Shown: piece after piece, positions 26,147 through 35,129 of the stretch
Layout of the letters: the number at the start of each line of letters is the position of its first letter
Position numbering within the stretch: the first letter of the stretch is position 1
NCBI GenBank assembly: GCA_963706875.1
Contig: CAVPNW010000014.1
Location: forward strand, 1-64,000
Length of the DNA: 64,000 nucleotides
Direction: 5' to 3'
Source: Prado023 sp963706875
GTDB lineage: Bacteria > Actinomycetota > Actinomycetes > S36-B12 > CAIYMF01
Program-made: the position numbers and the translations under genes
Notes under the pieces: generated by a model
What the model was told of the DNA's origin: nothing
The model's input: the letters and a program-made list of their open reading frames with translations, nothing else
The model's database searches: none

Positions 26147-27754
26147 ATGCGCGCTGCGCGCGAGCCCGGTGCCCTTCCCCGGGCACGCGTGGTCCGCCCA
26201 GTCCTGGTGGGACTGCTCGCGTCGGTCCTGGTGAGCGCGGGGCTGGCAGCCCCAGCCTCGGCAGAGCTCGTGGGCCCGGTGTCGGGCACGGTGCGGGCGG
26301 CGGGTGTGCCTGTGGCCAACGCGTGGGTCTTCCTGATGCCCGTCACCCCCACCGGGGACTGGGCCGGGAAGCCGGTCCAGACCACCACCGACCGGGACGG
26401 CCGCTACGAGTTCAGCGACGTGTACGCCCTCCACGTGAAGGTCAAGGTGCGCGCCCCGTCGTTCAGCGGCCTGGCCACCACCTACTGGCCCGACGCCCAC
26501 TCGTTCGCCGCAGCCGGGACCCTGCGCGTGGCCTCGTCGGGATCGACGGCCGACGTGGACCTGGCGGTCGGTGGTTCCGTCTCCGGGCGGGTGGTCGATG
26601 CGGAAACCGGTGCCCCCATCCTCGGTGCCCAGGTCCTGGCCCACGTGGATGCCCCACCCGGGTGGGAGCAGGTCGGATCGGCCGGGCTGACCACCGGGCC
26701 CGGGCAGTTCGTGATCGGCGGGTTGCCGCCGGCCCCGGTCGCCCTGCAGGTGCGCCCACCCGTGGGCAGCAACCACCTCGGGCAGTGGTACGACGGTGCC
26801 GGCTTCTACGGTGAGGCCGACCCCGTGCGGCCGGGGACGACGGGACTCGTGATCGGGCTGCGCGAGGGCGGGCAGGTCGGTGGAGTCGTCCGCGATGATC
26901 AGGGGGCCGTGGTCCCGGGCGCTGCCGTGACGATCGTCGGGTGCCCGGCGCTGTGCCCCATGTCCGCTGTGTCCGACGACTCGGGGGCCTATCAGGTCAC
27001 AGGGGTTCCACCCGGACCGGGGCTGCGCGCCTATGCCGAGGCGGCCGAGGCGGGCTTGCTGAGCAGGTGGTACACCGACCCCGGCCAGCAGCGTGACAGC
27101 TTCGACCTCGCCCGCGGTCAGGTGCGCGACGACCTCGACTTCGCCCTCACCGCGGGTGCGGTCGCGATCGGCCGGGTGCTCGACGGGCAGACCGGCGATC
27201 CCATACCGGGGGTCACGGTCGACCTGGTGGATGTCGACAACCCGTTGAACTCCTACCTCTCGCGCGGCGTCGAGGCCGGGGGCGCCGAGCCGGGCGCTCG
27301 GGGCCAGCCGGGGTCGGTCGTCGATCCGTCGCAGACCCCGAGCGCGGCTGGTCCCGGGCCAGCCCGGCCGCGTCCCGGGCTGGCGTCGCAGTTCGTGATC
27401 GGCCCGGTCGCGCCGGGGGAGTACTCGTTGATCGTGTACCCGGGCACCGAGAACGGCGACTACCTTCCCGTGGAGCTCGTCGCGAGCACCGGGCTCGATG
27501 GTGCCGGCCTGATCGACCTCGGCCGGGGGGAGCGCGCCGAGTTCACGGTGAGCCTGGCGCGCCAGCGGACGCCTGCCGGGAGTGGTGCCGGGGAGGCCGG
27601 TGGTGCCGGGGATGCCGGCGCACAGGGGGATGGTCCGGCGCTGGGAGAGCTGGAGGATGCGCCGCCCGACCCGGGGGCCTCAGCCGGGTGGCCGGGGCTG
27701 TTCGCGGGCTTCCTCGGAGCTGACGGCGCGGGCCTCCTGGGGCTGGGCGCCTGA
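26147..27754 (+). CDS. Secreted protein with carboxypeptidase-regulatory-like (CnaB-type) repeats
   Basis: 535 residues from ATG 26147, six nt after GAGGGGG. A signal peptide (VLVGLLASVLVSAGLAAPASA) is followed by three or four beta-rich repeats. Each carries the G-x-V-x-(A/D) and TD(R/D)xGxYxF words of CarboxypepD_reg domains: SGTVRAAGVPVANAW, SGRVVDAETGAPILGA, GGVVRDDQGAVVPGA and GRVLDGQTGDPIPGV. Pro/Gly/Ala linkers and a Gly-rich C-terminus end the protein, with no LPxTG. Likely an adhesion or surface-structure protein. Its last 75 bases overlap the 3' end of the convergent methyltransferase gene. Confidence 0.85.
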   Translation: MRAAREPGALPRARVVRPVLVGLLASVLVSAGLAAPASAELVGPVSGTVRAAGVPVANAWVFLMPVTPTGDWAGKPVQTTTDRDGRYEFSDVYALHVKVKVRAPSFSGLATTYWPDAHSFAAAGTLRVASSGSTADVDLAVGGSVSGRVVDAETGAPILGAQVLAHVDAPPGWEQVGSAGLTTGPGQFVIGGLPPAPVALQVRPPVGSNHLGQWYDGAGFYGEADPVRPGTTGLVIGLREGGQVGGVVRDDQGAVVPGAAVTIVGCPALCPMSAVSDDSGAYQVTGVPPGPGLRAYAEAAEAGLLSRWYTDPGQQRDSFDLARGQVRDDLDFALTAGAVAIGRVLDGQTGDPIPGVTVDLVDVDNPLNSYLSRGVEAGGAEPGARGQPGSVVDPSQTPSAAGPGPARPRPGLASQFVIGPVAPGEYSLIVYPGTENGDYLPVELVASTGLDGAGLIDLGRGERAEFTVSLARQRTPAGSGAGEAGGAGDAGAQGDGPALGELEDAPPDPGASAGWPGLFAGFLGADGAGLLGLGA

Positions 27755-29008
27755 GATCGGCGGGGTGCGCTCCACCAGGAGGGCCAGGGGTCCGGCATCG
27801 GTGCGGGTGAGCACGAGGGTCGCGGTCGGGCCGTCCCCGGTGAGGCGCAGGGCGGTGCGCAGCTCCTCCGGGACGACATTGATGCCGCGCTTCTTCACGA
27901 CGACGTCTCCATAGCCACGGTTGCGAAGCCAGGCCCGCATCGGCTTGCGCCCGAACGGCACCTCGTCGAGGACGGCGAAGGCCGCGCCGAGACTGCCCGG
28001 TCGGGGCTGGGAGTCGCAGGCCACGTAGGCGATCCGGGGGTCCAGCAGGTGGCCGTCCAGGTGCGCGGCCAGGACCGAGACCAGTCCTGCGCGGATCACC
28101 GCCGGGTCGGGCTCGACCAGCCACGCCGACACCGGTCCGACCGGCGGTACGGGGATCCCGTCGGTGTCATCGAGGGACTCCTCGGCGGGGGTGTCGGGGT
28201 GGCGCCGGTCCGCGCCCCTCCCAGCCGCGAGGACCGTGGCCCGGCGGGTCGCGGGCCCCTCGCGCAGCGGCCCCCACCAGACCCCGGCCTCGACGAGGTC
28301 CCCGCCGACGCTGATCCACTCCGTCTGCGTGCCCGCAGGCAGCACCGAGTGCTCGATCCCGGGTGCCACCTTCGCCCCCGTCGCAGGAACGCGTTGGGCC
28401 AGGGACCGCACCCACGACCACGGGGGTGACCAGGACTCGGGTGCCAGGGTCCGACTCCCGCCGCTGCGTCGAGCAGGATCCACGAAGCATCCCAGGCCCG
28501 GTGGCGGCGCGGGGTCGTTCCAGGGTCCCGGTGCCGTGCGGATGTCGCCGCAGGTGGTCGTGATGCCCAGGCCGAGGTCCGCGGCGGTCGCCGCAAGCGC
28601 CCAGAGGGCTTCGGGGTCGAGGTCCACGGCGAGCACCTGCAGGCCGGCAGCGGCCATCGCCAGCGCGTCGCTGCCGGCCCCGCACCCGAGGTCGGCCACG
28701 ACCTCGACGCCGGCCCGGACGAACCGCCCCGCATGCCGGGCGGCCACAACCGGTCGGGTCGCCTGCTCCAGGCCGTCCGGGGTCCACCAGCGCACCGGCC
28801 CCGGGAACCGTGCGGTCGCCCTGGTGCGCAGCCGGGCCTGGGTGGCCGCTGCCGCCACGACCTGAGGATGGTCCGCCCAGCGCGGGTCGCTGCGGGCCCT
28901 GCTGAGCATGGCCATCGCCGTGGCCTGGTCGTAGGGCATCAATGACTCGACCAGTGCGCGACCCTCGGGCGTGAGCAGGGCCTCGCGCTCGCTGGCTGTG
29001 GCGTCCAC
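27680..29008 (-). CDS. SAM-dependent methyltransferase with THUMP-like C-terminal region
   Basis: 442 residues from GTG 29008. GACAAT ends 6 nt earlier, which decides this start over the longer frame from 29146. The N-terminal ~75 residues are helical. The Rossmann methyltransferase core has motif I VVADLGCGAGSDALAMA, the acidic residue AVDLD, and DPARR in the position of motif IV. The C-terminal ~130 residues, ending near KKRGINVVPEELR, resemble the THUMP-like domain of actinobacterial class I methyltransferases. The RNA substrate is unknown. The 3' end is antisense to the last 75 nt of the secreted-protein gene. Confidence 0.87.
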   Translation of the reverse strand: MDATASEREALLTPEGRALVESLMPYDQATAMAMLSRARSDPRWADHPQVVAAAATQARLRTRATARFPGPVRWWTPDGLEQATRPVVAARHAGRFVRAGVEVVADLGCGAGSDALAMAAAGLQVLAVDLDPEALWALAATAADLGLGITTTCGDIRTAPGPWNDPAPPPGLGCFVDPARRSGGSRTLAPESWSPPWSWVRSLAQRVPATGAKVAPGIEHSVLPAGTQTEWISVGGDLVEAGVWWGPLREGPATRRATVLAAGRGADRRHPDTPAEESLDDTDGIPVPPVGPVSAWLVEPDPAVIRAGLVSVLAAHLDGHLLDPRIAYVACDSQPRPGSLGAAFAVLDEVPFGRKPMRAWLRNRGYGDVVVKKRGINVVPEELRTALRLTGDGPTATLVLTRTDAGPLALLVERTPPISGAQPQEARAVSSEEAREQPRPPG

Positions 29009-29040
29009 CTGCGCATTGTCACCCGGACGGATGAGCACAG

Positions 29041-29451
29041 GTGACGCCAGCGCCGTTGCGCGCCTACCCTGTGCAGCAGGAACACCCGCAGCAGGTGGTG
29101 GCTGACTTCGCCGGATCGCGCGACCTGGCCGCGGTGACGTCGGCACCGATCCGGATCACCGTCCGCGACAGCACGAGGCCCCGTGTGCGCGACGTCCGCC
29201 TGCGGTCCGGGGACCCCTCGGCGCGGCTGACCTTCCGGGCGACCGACCGCGGCGGGGTCCGGGTCGTCGAGGTCCGCAGCGCGGTGCGCACGGCGTCGGG
29301 ACGGGGGCAGTGGTCGGCCCCGTACCAGCTCCCCGCGGGCGCGCGCGAGTGGCTCCTTCCGGCTCAGGCAGCCGGATCCGGGGTGTGCGCCCGGGTACGG
29401 GCCATCGACTGGTCGGGACGGTCCAGCCCCTGGGTCACGCGCTGTTCCTGA
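29041..29451 (+). CDS. Small hypothetical protein, Ig/fibronectin-like
   Basis: Up to 136 residues; the start is uncertain (GTG 29041, 29071, 29095 and 29098 are in frame, with TACCCT at 29065-29070). The body looks like one beta-sandwich domain: APIRITVRDSTRPRV, FRATDRGGVRVVEVR, and an end GVCARVRAIDWSGRSSPWV that is common as the last domain of secreted actinobacterial proteins. No signal peptide is visible, so it may be a remnant of a larger gene. It is divergent from the methyltransferase and upstream of groES. Confidence 0.5.
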   Translation: MTPAPLRAYPVQQEHPQQVVADFAGSRDLAAVTSAPIRITVRDSTRPRVRDVRLRSGDPSARLTFRATDRGGVRVVEVRSAVRTASGRGQWSAPYQLPAGAREWLLPAQAAGSGVCARVRAIDWSGRSSPWVTRCS

Positions 29452-29477
29452 GCAGGGTCGCCCGGCTCGGAGGACCG

Positions 29478-29504
29478 CTGGCACTCGTGTGCACCGAGTG
29501 CCAA
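29478..29504. promoter_or_regulatory. CIRCE element 1 (HrcA operator)
   Basis: TGGCACTC (29479-29486), a 9-nt spacer and GAGTGCCA (29496-29503): the CIRCE inverted repeat with perfect 8-bp arms. A TAGTGT hexamer at 29512-29517, between the two CIRCE copies, is a candidate -10 box for groES. Confidence 0.93.
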
Positions 29505-29522
29505 AGGGTGTTAGTGTTCCGT

Positions 29523-29549
29523 CTGGCACTCACGCAAAGAGAGTGCCAG
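29523..29549. promoter_or_regulatory. CIRCE element 2 (HrcA operator)
   Basis: CTGGCACTC (29523-29531), a 9-nt spacer and GAGTGCCAG (29541-29549), perfect 9-bp arms. It lies in the groES leader just past the predicted transcription start. Confidence 0.93.
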
Positions 29550-29643
29550 CAGCGACGCAGGTCGTCCCGGCACCGCGACGACGGAACGTACCGGCCCGCA
29601 GCACACATCCGTTCCTGCGAACCCCCTCAAGGGAGGTCAGACC

Positions 29644-29940
29644 GTGGCACAGATCAAGCCACTCGAGGACCGCATCCTCGTTCAGCCCCTCGACGCCGAG
29701 CAGACCACTGCGTCGGGTCTTGTCATCCCGGACACCGCCAAGGAGAAGCCCCAGGAGGGCAAGGTCCTGGCTGTGGGTCCGGGCCGCTTCGACGATGCCG
29801 GCGCCAGCCGCATCCCGCTGGACGTGAAGGTCGATGACGTCGTCATCTACTCGAAGTACGGCGGCACCGAGATCAAGTACAACGGCGAGGAGTACCTGCT
29901 CCTGTCGGCCCGCGATGTCCTCGCGGTAGTCGAGAAGTAG
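29644..29940 (+). CDS. groES: Co-chaperonin GroES
   Basis: 98 residues from GTG 29644 after GGGAGGT. Forms the heptameric lid on GroEL. Motifs: IKPLEDRILVQPLDAEQTTASG, the mobile-loop region GLVIPDTAKEKPQEG, and YSKYGGTEIKYNGEEYLLL. Two CIRCE operators upstream predict HrcA-dependent heat-shock control. It is followed by groEL after 94 nt holding a strong hairpin. Confidence 0.97.
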   Translation: MAQIKPLEDRILVQPLDAEQTTASGLVIPDTAKEKPQEGKVLAVGPGRFDDAGASRIPLDVKVDDVVIYSKYGGTEIKYNGEEYLLLSARDVLAVVEK

Positions 29941-29958
29941 CCGATCACGATCACCAGC

Positions 29959-30002
29959 GCGTCGAGCCCCGGTTCCGGAACGTCGGGGCCGGGGCTCGAC
30001 GC
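29959..30002 (+). terminator. Intercistronic hairpin between groES and groEL
   Basis: Arms 29959-29972 and 29989-30002 (GCGTCGAGCCCCGG and its exact complement) make a perfect 14-bp stem with a 16-nt loop. There is no T-tract. It may be a partial terminator or a processing/stability element giving more groES than groEL. Confidence 0.6.
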
Positions 30003-30034
30003 ATCGCATAGACGAGAAGAGCAGAGAAGCACAT

Positions 30035-31675
<1,641 letters not shown>

Positions 31676-31693
31676 GGCCCACGGCAACGACAT

Positions 31694-31734
31694 CGGCCCC
31701 ACCCCGACCAGGTGACCTGGTCAGGGTGGGGCCG
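31694..31734 (+). terminator. Terminator after groEL
   Basis: Arms 31694-31713 and 31715-31734 pair over 20 positions with one mismatch (CGGCCCCACCC.. against ..GGGTGGGGCCG). This is the strongest hairpin of its kind in the window, followed by AGTTGCGTCTC. Confidence 0.85.
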
Positions 31735-31802
31735 AGTTGCGTCTCGCAGTCAGTGGCGCGGAAGGAGGACGGGTCCGGTCCGACTGCCAGGAGACGGGTC
31801 CG

Positions 31803-32105
31803 TCAGGCGGTGACGCGCTCTCCAGTGCGGCCCTCCGACTGGTAGATCACCGCACGCTCGGACTCGGTGAGGCCACCCCACACGCCGAACGGCTCGCGCA
31901 CCTTCAGGGCGTGCGCCCGGCACTGCATCATCACCGGGCAGCTCGCGCACAGGGCTTTCGCCTCGCGCTCGCGGGCTTCCTTCGCGCCACCGCGCTCGCC
32001 CTCGGGGTGGAAGAACATCTCGGAGTCGACACCGCGACAGGCAGCCTGCATCTGCCAGTCCCAGAAGTCCGCATTCGGTCCGGGGAGTCTCGACACATCT
32101 GCCAT
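31803..32105 (-). CDS. whiB: WhiB-family iron-sulfur transcriptional regulator (WhiB3/WhiD position)
   Basis: 100 residues from ATG 32105, behind GAGAGGA. [4Fe-4S] ligands are C23, C53, C56 and C62 (the last three in CASCPVMMQC), followed by the GVWGG turn at 74-78 and a basic C-terminus. By gene order (groES-groEL1 side, then bldM and guaB) it matches Streptomyces whiD and Mycobacterium whiB3. Those proteins work through the primary sigma factor in sporulation and redox control respectively; the role here is inferred from position. A good promoter lies at 32136-32164 on this strand. Confidence 0.93.
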   Translation of the reverse strand: MADVSRLPGPNADFWDWQMQAACRGVDSEMFFHPEGERGGAKEAREREAKALCASCPVMMQCRAHALKVREPFGVWGGLTESERAVIYQSEGRTGERVTA

Positions 32106-32135
32106 GGCTGGTCCTCTCATCGTCGTCTTCACTCC

Positions 32136-32164
32136 ATCCTAGAACTTGTGCGAATCCTGTGCAA
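32136..32164 (-). promoter_or_regulatory. whiB promoter with overlapping inverted repeat
   Basis: On the minus strand TTGCAC (32159-32164), a 17-nt spacer and TAGGAT (32136-32141). An ACTTG/CAAGT dyad (32144-32148, 32162-32166) overlaps the -35 box. A similar TTTGCA..TTGCACAA pair lies at 32272-32291 next to the divergent merR start, so one regulator could bind both. Confidence 0.65.
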
Positions 32165-32298
32165 GTGTCTCCGCGGACTGATTTCGAGCAGCGCCCGTAC
32201 TGGTGACAACACGGTGGGTGTCCCCCATGTTCCCGTTCCCCGGGCTGATCCGGCCACGTCGAGAGGCGAACTTTGCAAAACTCTTGCACAATATCGCC

Positions 32299-33423
32299 GT
32301 GACCCCTCAAGGAGTGCGACCCGTGGCCGCGGCACAGCCCCCTGCCGCAGCCGCCGCCGAGGTCGAACCGAGCGGGGTGACCGACGCCGGATCGGTCCCG
32401 GGCATCCCCGGGGGCCTCGGCGACGATGATGCAACCGATCGTGAGCCGAGCGTCGCACTCAGTGTCGCCGGAGCCGCCCGCGGCCTGGGCGTGGCTCCCG
32501 GCACCCTGCGCAGCTGGGAGCGGCGCTACGGACTGGCGCCCAGCCTGCACACCCCGGGCGGGCACCGCCGGTACGGGCCGGTCGACCTGGCGCGCCTGGG
32601 GGTCATGCACCGCCTGGTCCAGGAGGGCGTGCCCCCGGCCGAGGCGGCGAGGGCAGCGATCGACACCCACATCGGGGCCGAGGCCGTCGATGCCTCCAAC
32701 CCGTACGCCGCGCTGCTGGGCGCCGCTGCCGGTGATGGTCTGCAGCACTCTCTCGCGGAGGGCCGCGACCGGGCGTCCGAGCCTGGCGCAGCATCCCACG
32801 GAGGCGGGCGGGTGCTTCCCATGCCCCGCAGCCCCCGGTCCGCCCGCGGGCTGGCACGTGCCGCGATGTCCCTGGACTCCCATGCCTGCCAGCGCACCGT
32901 GACCGCATCCCTGGCTGATCGCGGCGTCATCCCCACATGGGAGGAGCTCATCCGCCCGGTACTGGTGGCGATCGGCGAGCGCTGGGTGCAGACCAGCCGG
33001 GGCATTGAGATCGAGCACTCCTTCTCCATGGTGGTCGTCGGGGCGCTGGCCGCCCATTCGGCACGCCTCGAGCGTCCCCGGAACGGCCGACCGGCCCTCC
33101 TGGCCAGCGCACCCGAGGAGCTCCACGACCTGCCGCTGATGGTCCTGCAGGCGGCCCTGTCCGATGTCGGGATCCGCAGCCACGTGATCGGAGCGCGAAC
33201 CCCGGATGATGCCCTGCGTGATGCGGCGGTGCGCCTCGGCCCTCCTGTCGTGTTCCTCTGGGCGCAGATGCCCGGCGCGCGCATCCCGGAACTCGCCGTC
33301 CAACGTCCGGCGACCACCTTGCTGGTGGGCGGACCCGGCTGGGTCGGGACCGTTGCCGGTGTGGAGCACGTGGCTGATCTCGAGCATGCAGTCGGCGCGG
33401 TGCGCGCAGCGATGGGCTTGTGA
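32299..33423 (+). CDS. MerR-family regulator with B12-binding-like C-terminal domain
   Basis: 374 residues from GTG 32299, with CACAAT ending 6 nt upstream; the frame is open to 32203 but the added part is not conserved-looking. After a ~50-residue Ala/Pro/Asp-rich head comes a MerR winged helix: LSVAGAARGLGVAPGTLRSWERRYGL and TPGGHRRYGPVDLARL. A helical B12-binding-2-like bundle follows (residues ~200-255, with the WVQTSRGIEIEHSFS segment) and then a Rossmann-like domain. In place of the E/DxHxxG cobalamin motif it has ELHDLPL, keeping the histidine but not the glycine. The layout is that of LitR/CarH photoreceptor-like repressors; cofactor binding is uncertain. Divergent from whiB. Confidence 0.87.
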   Translation: MTPQGVRPVAAAQPPAAAAAEVEPSGVTDAGSVPGIPGGLGDDDATDREPSVALSVAGAARGLGVAPGTLRSWERRYGLAPSLHTPGGHRRYGPVDLARLGVMHRLVQEGVPPAEAARAAIDTHIGAEAVDASNPYAALLGAAAGDGLQHSLAEGRDRASEPGAASHGGGRVLPMPRSPRSARGLARAAMSLDSHACQRTVTASLADRGVIPTWEELIRPVLVAIGERWVQTSRGIEIEHSFSMVVVGALAAHSARLERPRNGRPALLASAPEELHDLPLMVLQAALSDVGIRSHVIGARTPDDALRDAAVRLGPPVVFLWAQMPGARIPELAVQRPATTLLVGGPGWVGTVAGVEHVADLEHAVGAVRAAMGL

Positions 33424-33441
33424 CCTCTTAGGGTGAGCCTC

Positions 33442-34338
33442 GTGGTCGACGAGGAGCTTGCTGGTCTTCTCGCGGCCGGGGAACGGGCCGTGTTCCGCGG
33501 TGTCCCCGGGCAGGGCATGGTGCCGTTGGAGCGCGCCGAGGCCCTGGCCGGCGAGCGGGGGGACATCGCCCGCCGAACCCGTGCCGCGTGGCTGCTTGGC
33601 GTGTGCCGCTCGGCCACCGGGAACTACGGTCCCGCGCTGGCCGGGCTGACCGCCGCTGCCAGCGATCCCGAGGTGCCGGCGGAGCTGCGTTCGCTGCCGG
33701 CGTCTGCGGTCGGCGCGATCCAGCGCCAGCTCGGTCGGCACGCCGAGGGCCGCGACTGGGACCAGAGCGCCCTCGAGTCAGCGTCCGGAGATCCGGAGGC
33801 CGAGTGTGAGGCGCTGCTCGGGCTGGCCTCGGACGCCGTCGGTCTCGGCGAGCCCGATGTGGCCCAGGATGCCGTGCGGCGCGTCGAGCTCCTGCTGGGC
33901 GAGCGGCCGCTGTGGTGGCGGCACCGGATCCGGCTCGACTGGGTGCGCGCCGAGGTGGCCCTGCTCGCCGGCGACCCGAGTCAGGCGCGGGCCGCTGCCG
34001 AGCGCGCCCTCGACGCCGCTGAGGCGGCCAGTGCCCCGCGCCACGTGGCCAAGTCACTGCTGTTCGCGGGCGTGGCGGCCACCTCCTTCCGGCAGCAGGG
34101 GGCCGCCGTGGACCTCCTTGCCCGTGCGGCGGTCCTGGCTGAGGGCCTCGGGGCCCGCCCCTTGGTCTGGCCAAGTCGAGGGCTCCTCGGCGCCCTGCTG
34201 GCAGGCACCTCCCCGGAGGAGTCCGAGCGCAGCCTGGAGGCGGCTCGCGCCGTGATCCGCGCCATCTCGGCCGACCTCCCACCGCTGCTGGCGGCGGAAT
34301 GGCTGGCCCGCCGCGACATCCGCGCGCTGCTGGGCTGA
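33442..34338 (+). CDS. TPR-like helical repeat protein
   Basis: 298 residues from GTG 33442; TAGGGT ends 7 nt earlier, favouring it over GTG 33433. The sequence is almost all helix pairs with TPR-like spacing: RRTRAAWLLGVCRSATGNYGPALAGL, then AEVALLAGDPSQARAAAERALDAAE and AKSLLFAGVAATSFRQQG. No catalytic motif or membrane segment is seen. A protein of this kind sits near the whiB3/sigD locus in mycobacteria as I recall, so it may belong to a conserved neighbourhood; its partner is unknown. Confidence 0.8.
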   Translation: MVDEELAGLLAAGERAVFRGVPGQGMVPLERAEALAGERGDIARRTRAAWLLGVCRSATGNYGPALAGLTAAASDPEVPAELRSLPASAVGAIQRQLGRHAEGRDWDQSALESASGDPEAECEALLGLASDAVGLGEPDVAQDAVRRVELLLGERPLWWRHRIRLDWVRAEVALLAGDPSQARAAAERALDAAEAASAPRHVAKSLLFAGVAATSFRQQGAAVDLLARAAVLAEGLGARPLVWPSRGLLGALLAGTSPEESERSLEAARAVIRAISADLPPLLAAEWLARRDIRALLG

Positions 34339-34459
34339 GCCGATCGGTCCGAGGTCTGCTCGGCCCTGACACGTGAGCGCCGGGCGGGTCCGCTGTCCGG
34401 GTCCGCGGCTCAAGTGCGCAGCACGACGTGTCGAACAGATCGGGGAAGGAGGTACCCCG

Positions 34460-35074
34460 ATGACCACGGTCCTGGTGTGCGACGACGCTCCCCTGGCGCG
34501 GGAGGCGGTCCGTCGTGCCGTCGCCTCGGTGCCGGGTGTCGACCGCGTCAGCGCGGCAGGATCGGGCGAGGAGGTCCTGGCCCGCTACCCGTTGGAGCGC
34601 CCGAGCGTCGTGCTGATGGACGTCCGCATGCCCGGGATGGGCGGCGTCGAGGCCACCCGCCGCCTGATGGCGGCCTATCCGGGTGCCGTGGTGGTGATGC
34701 TCACCATGGGTGAGGACATCGAGGGAGTTGCCGCTGCGGTCGCCGTCGGTGCACGGGGCTACATGGTCAAGGACGCCAGCCGCGAGGAGACCGCGACCAT
34801 GCTGAGCCTGGCGGCCACGGCCCCGGTCCACCGGACGGGCAACGTCGTGTCCCTGCCGGTGCGCCCCATGGCTGGCGGCCCCTCGCTCAGCGGACGTGAG
34901 GTGGAGGTCCTCGAGGGCATGTCGCGGGGCAAGTCGAACGCCCAGATCGGTCGCGAGCTCTACCTCTCCGAGGACACGGTCAAGACGCACGCGCGTCGGA
35001 TGTTCCGCAAGATGGGCGCCGCCGATCGGGCCCAGGCCGTCGCGCTGGGCTTCCGCTGGGGCCTGCTGAGCTGA
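34460..35074 (+). CDS. bldM: BldM-like orphan response regulator
   Basis: 204 residues from ATG 34460 behind AGGAGGT. Receiver domain: pocket D8-D9, phospho-Asp position D54 in LMDVRMPGMGG, Lys104 in YMVKDAS. The NarL-type HTH (about 140-204) has LSGREVEVLEGMSRGKSNAQIGREL, LSEDTVKTHARRMFRKMGA and RAQAVALGFRWGLL. That ending and its place beside whiB and guaB match BldM of Streptomyces, a regulator of development that acts alone or as a heterodimer with WhiI. No cognate kinase is adjacent. Confidence 0.87.
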   Translation: MTTVLVCDDAPLAREAVRRAVASVPGVDRVSAAGSGEEVLARYPLERPSVVLMDVRMPGMGGVEATRRLMAAYPGAVVVMLTMGEDIEGVAAAVAVGARGYMVKDASREETATMLSLAATAPVHRTGNVVSLPVRPMAGGPSLSGREVEVLEGMSRGKSNAQIGRELYLSEDTVKTHARRMFRKMGAADRAQAVALGFRWGLLS

Positions 35075-35129
35075 CCGGCGGCTGCGCCTCCACGCGGGCC
35101 GGTCCCCCGGGCCGATACCCTGATCCCGA

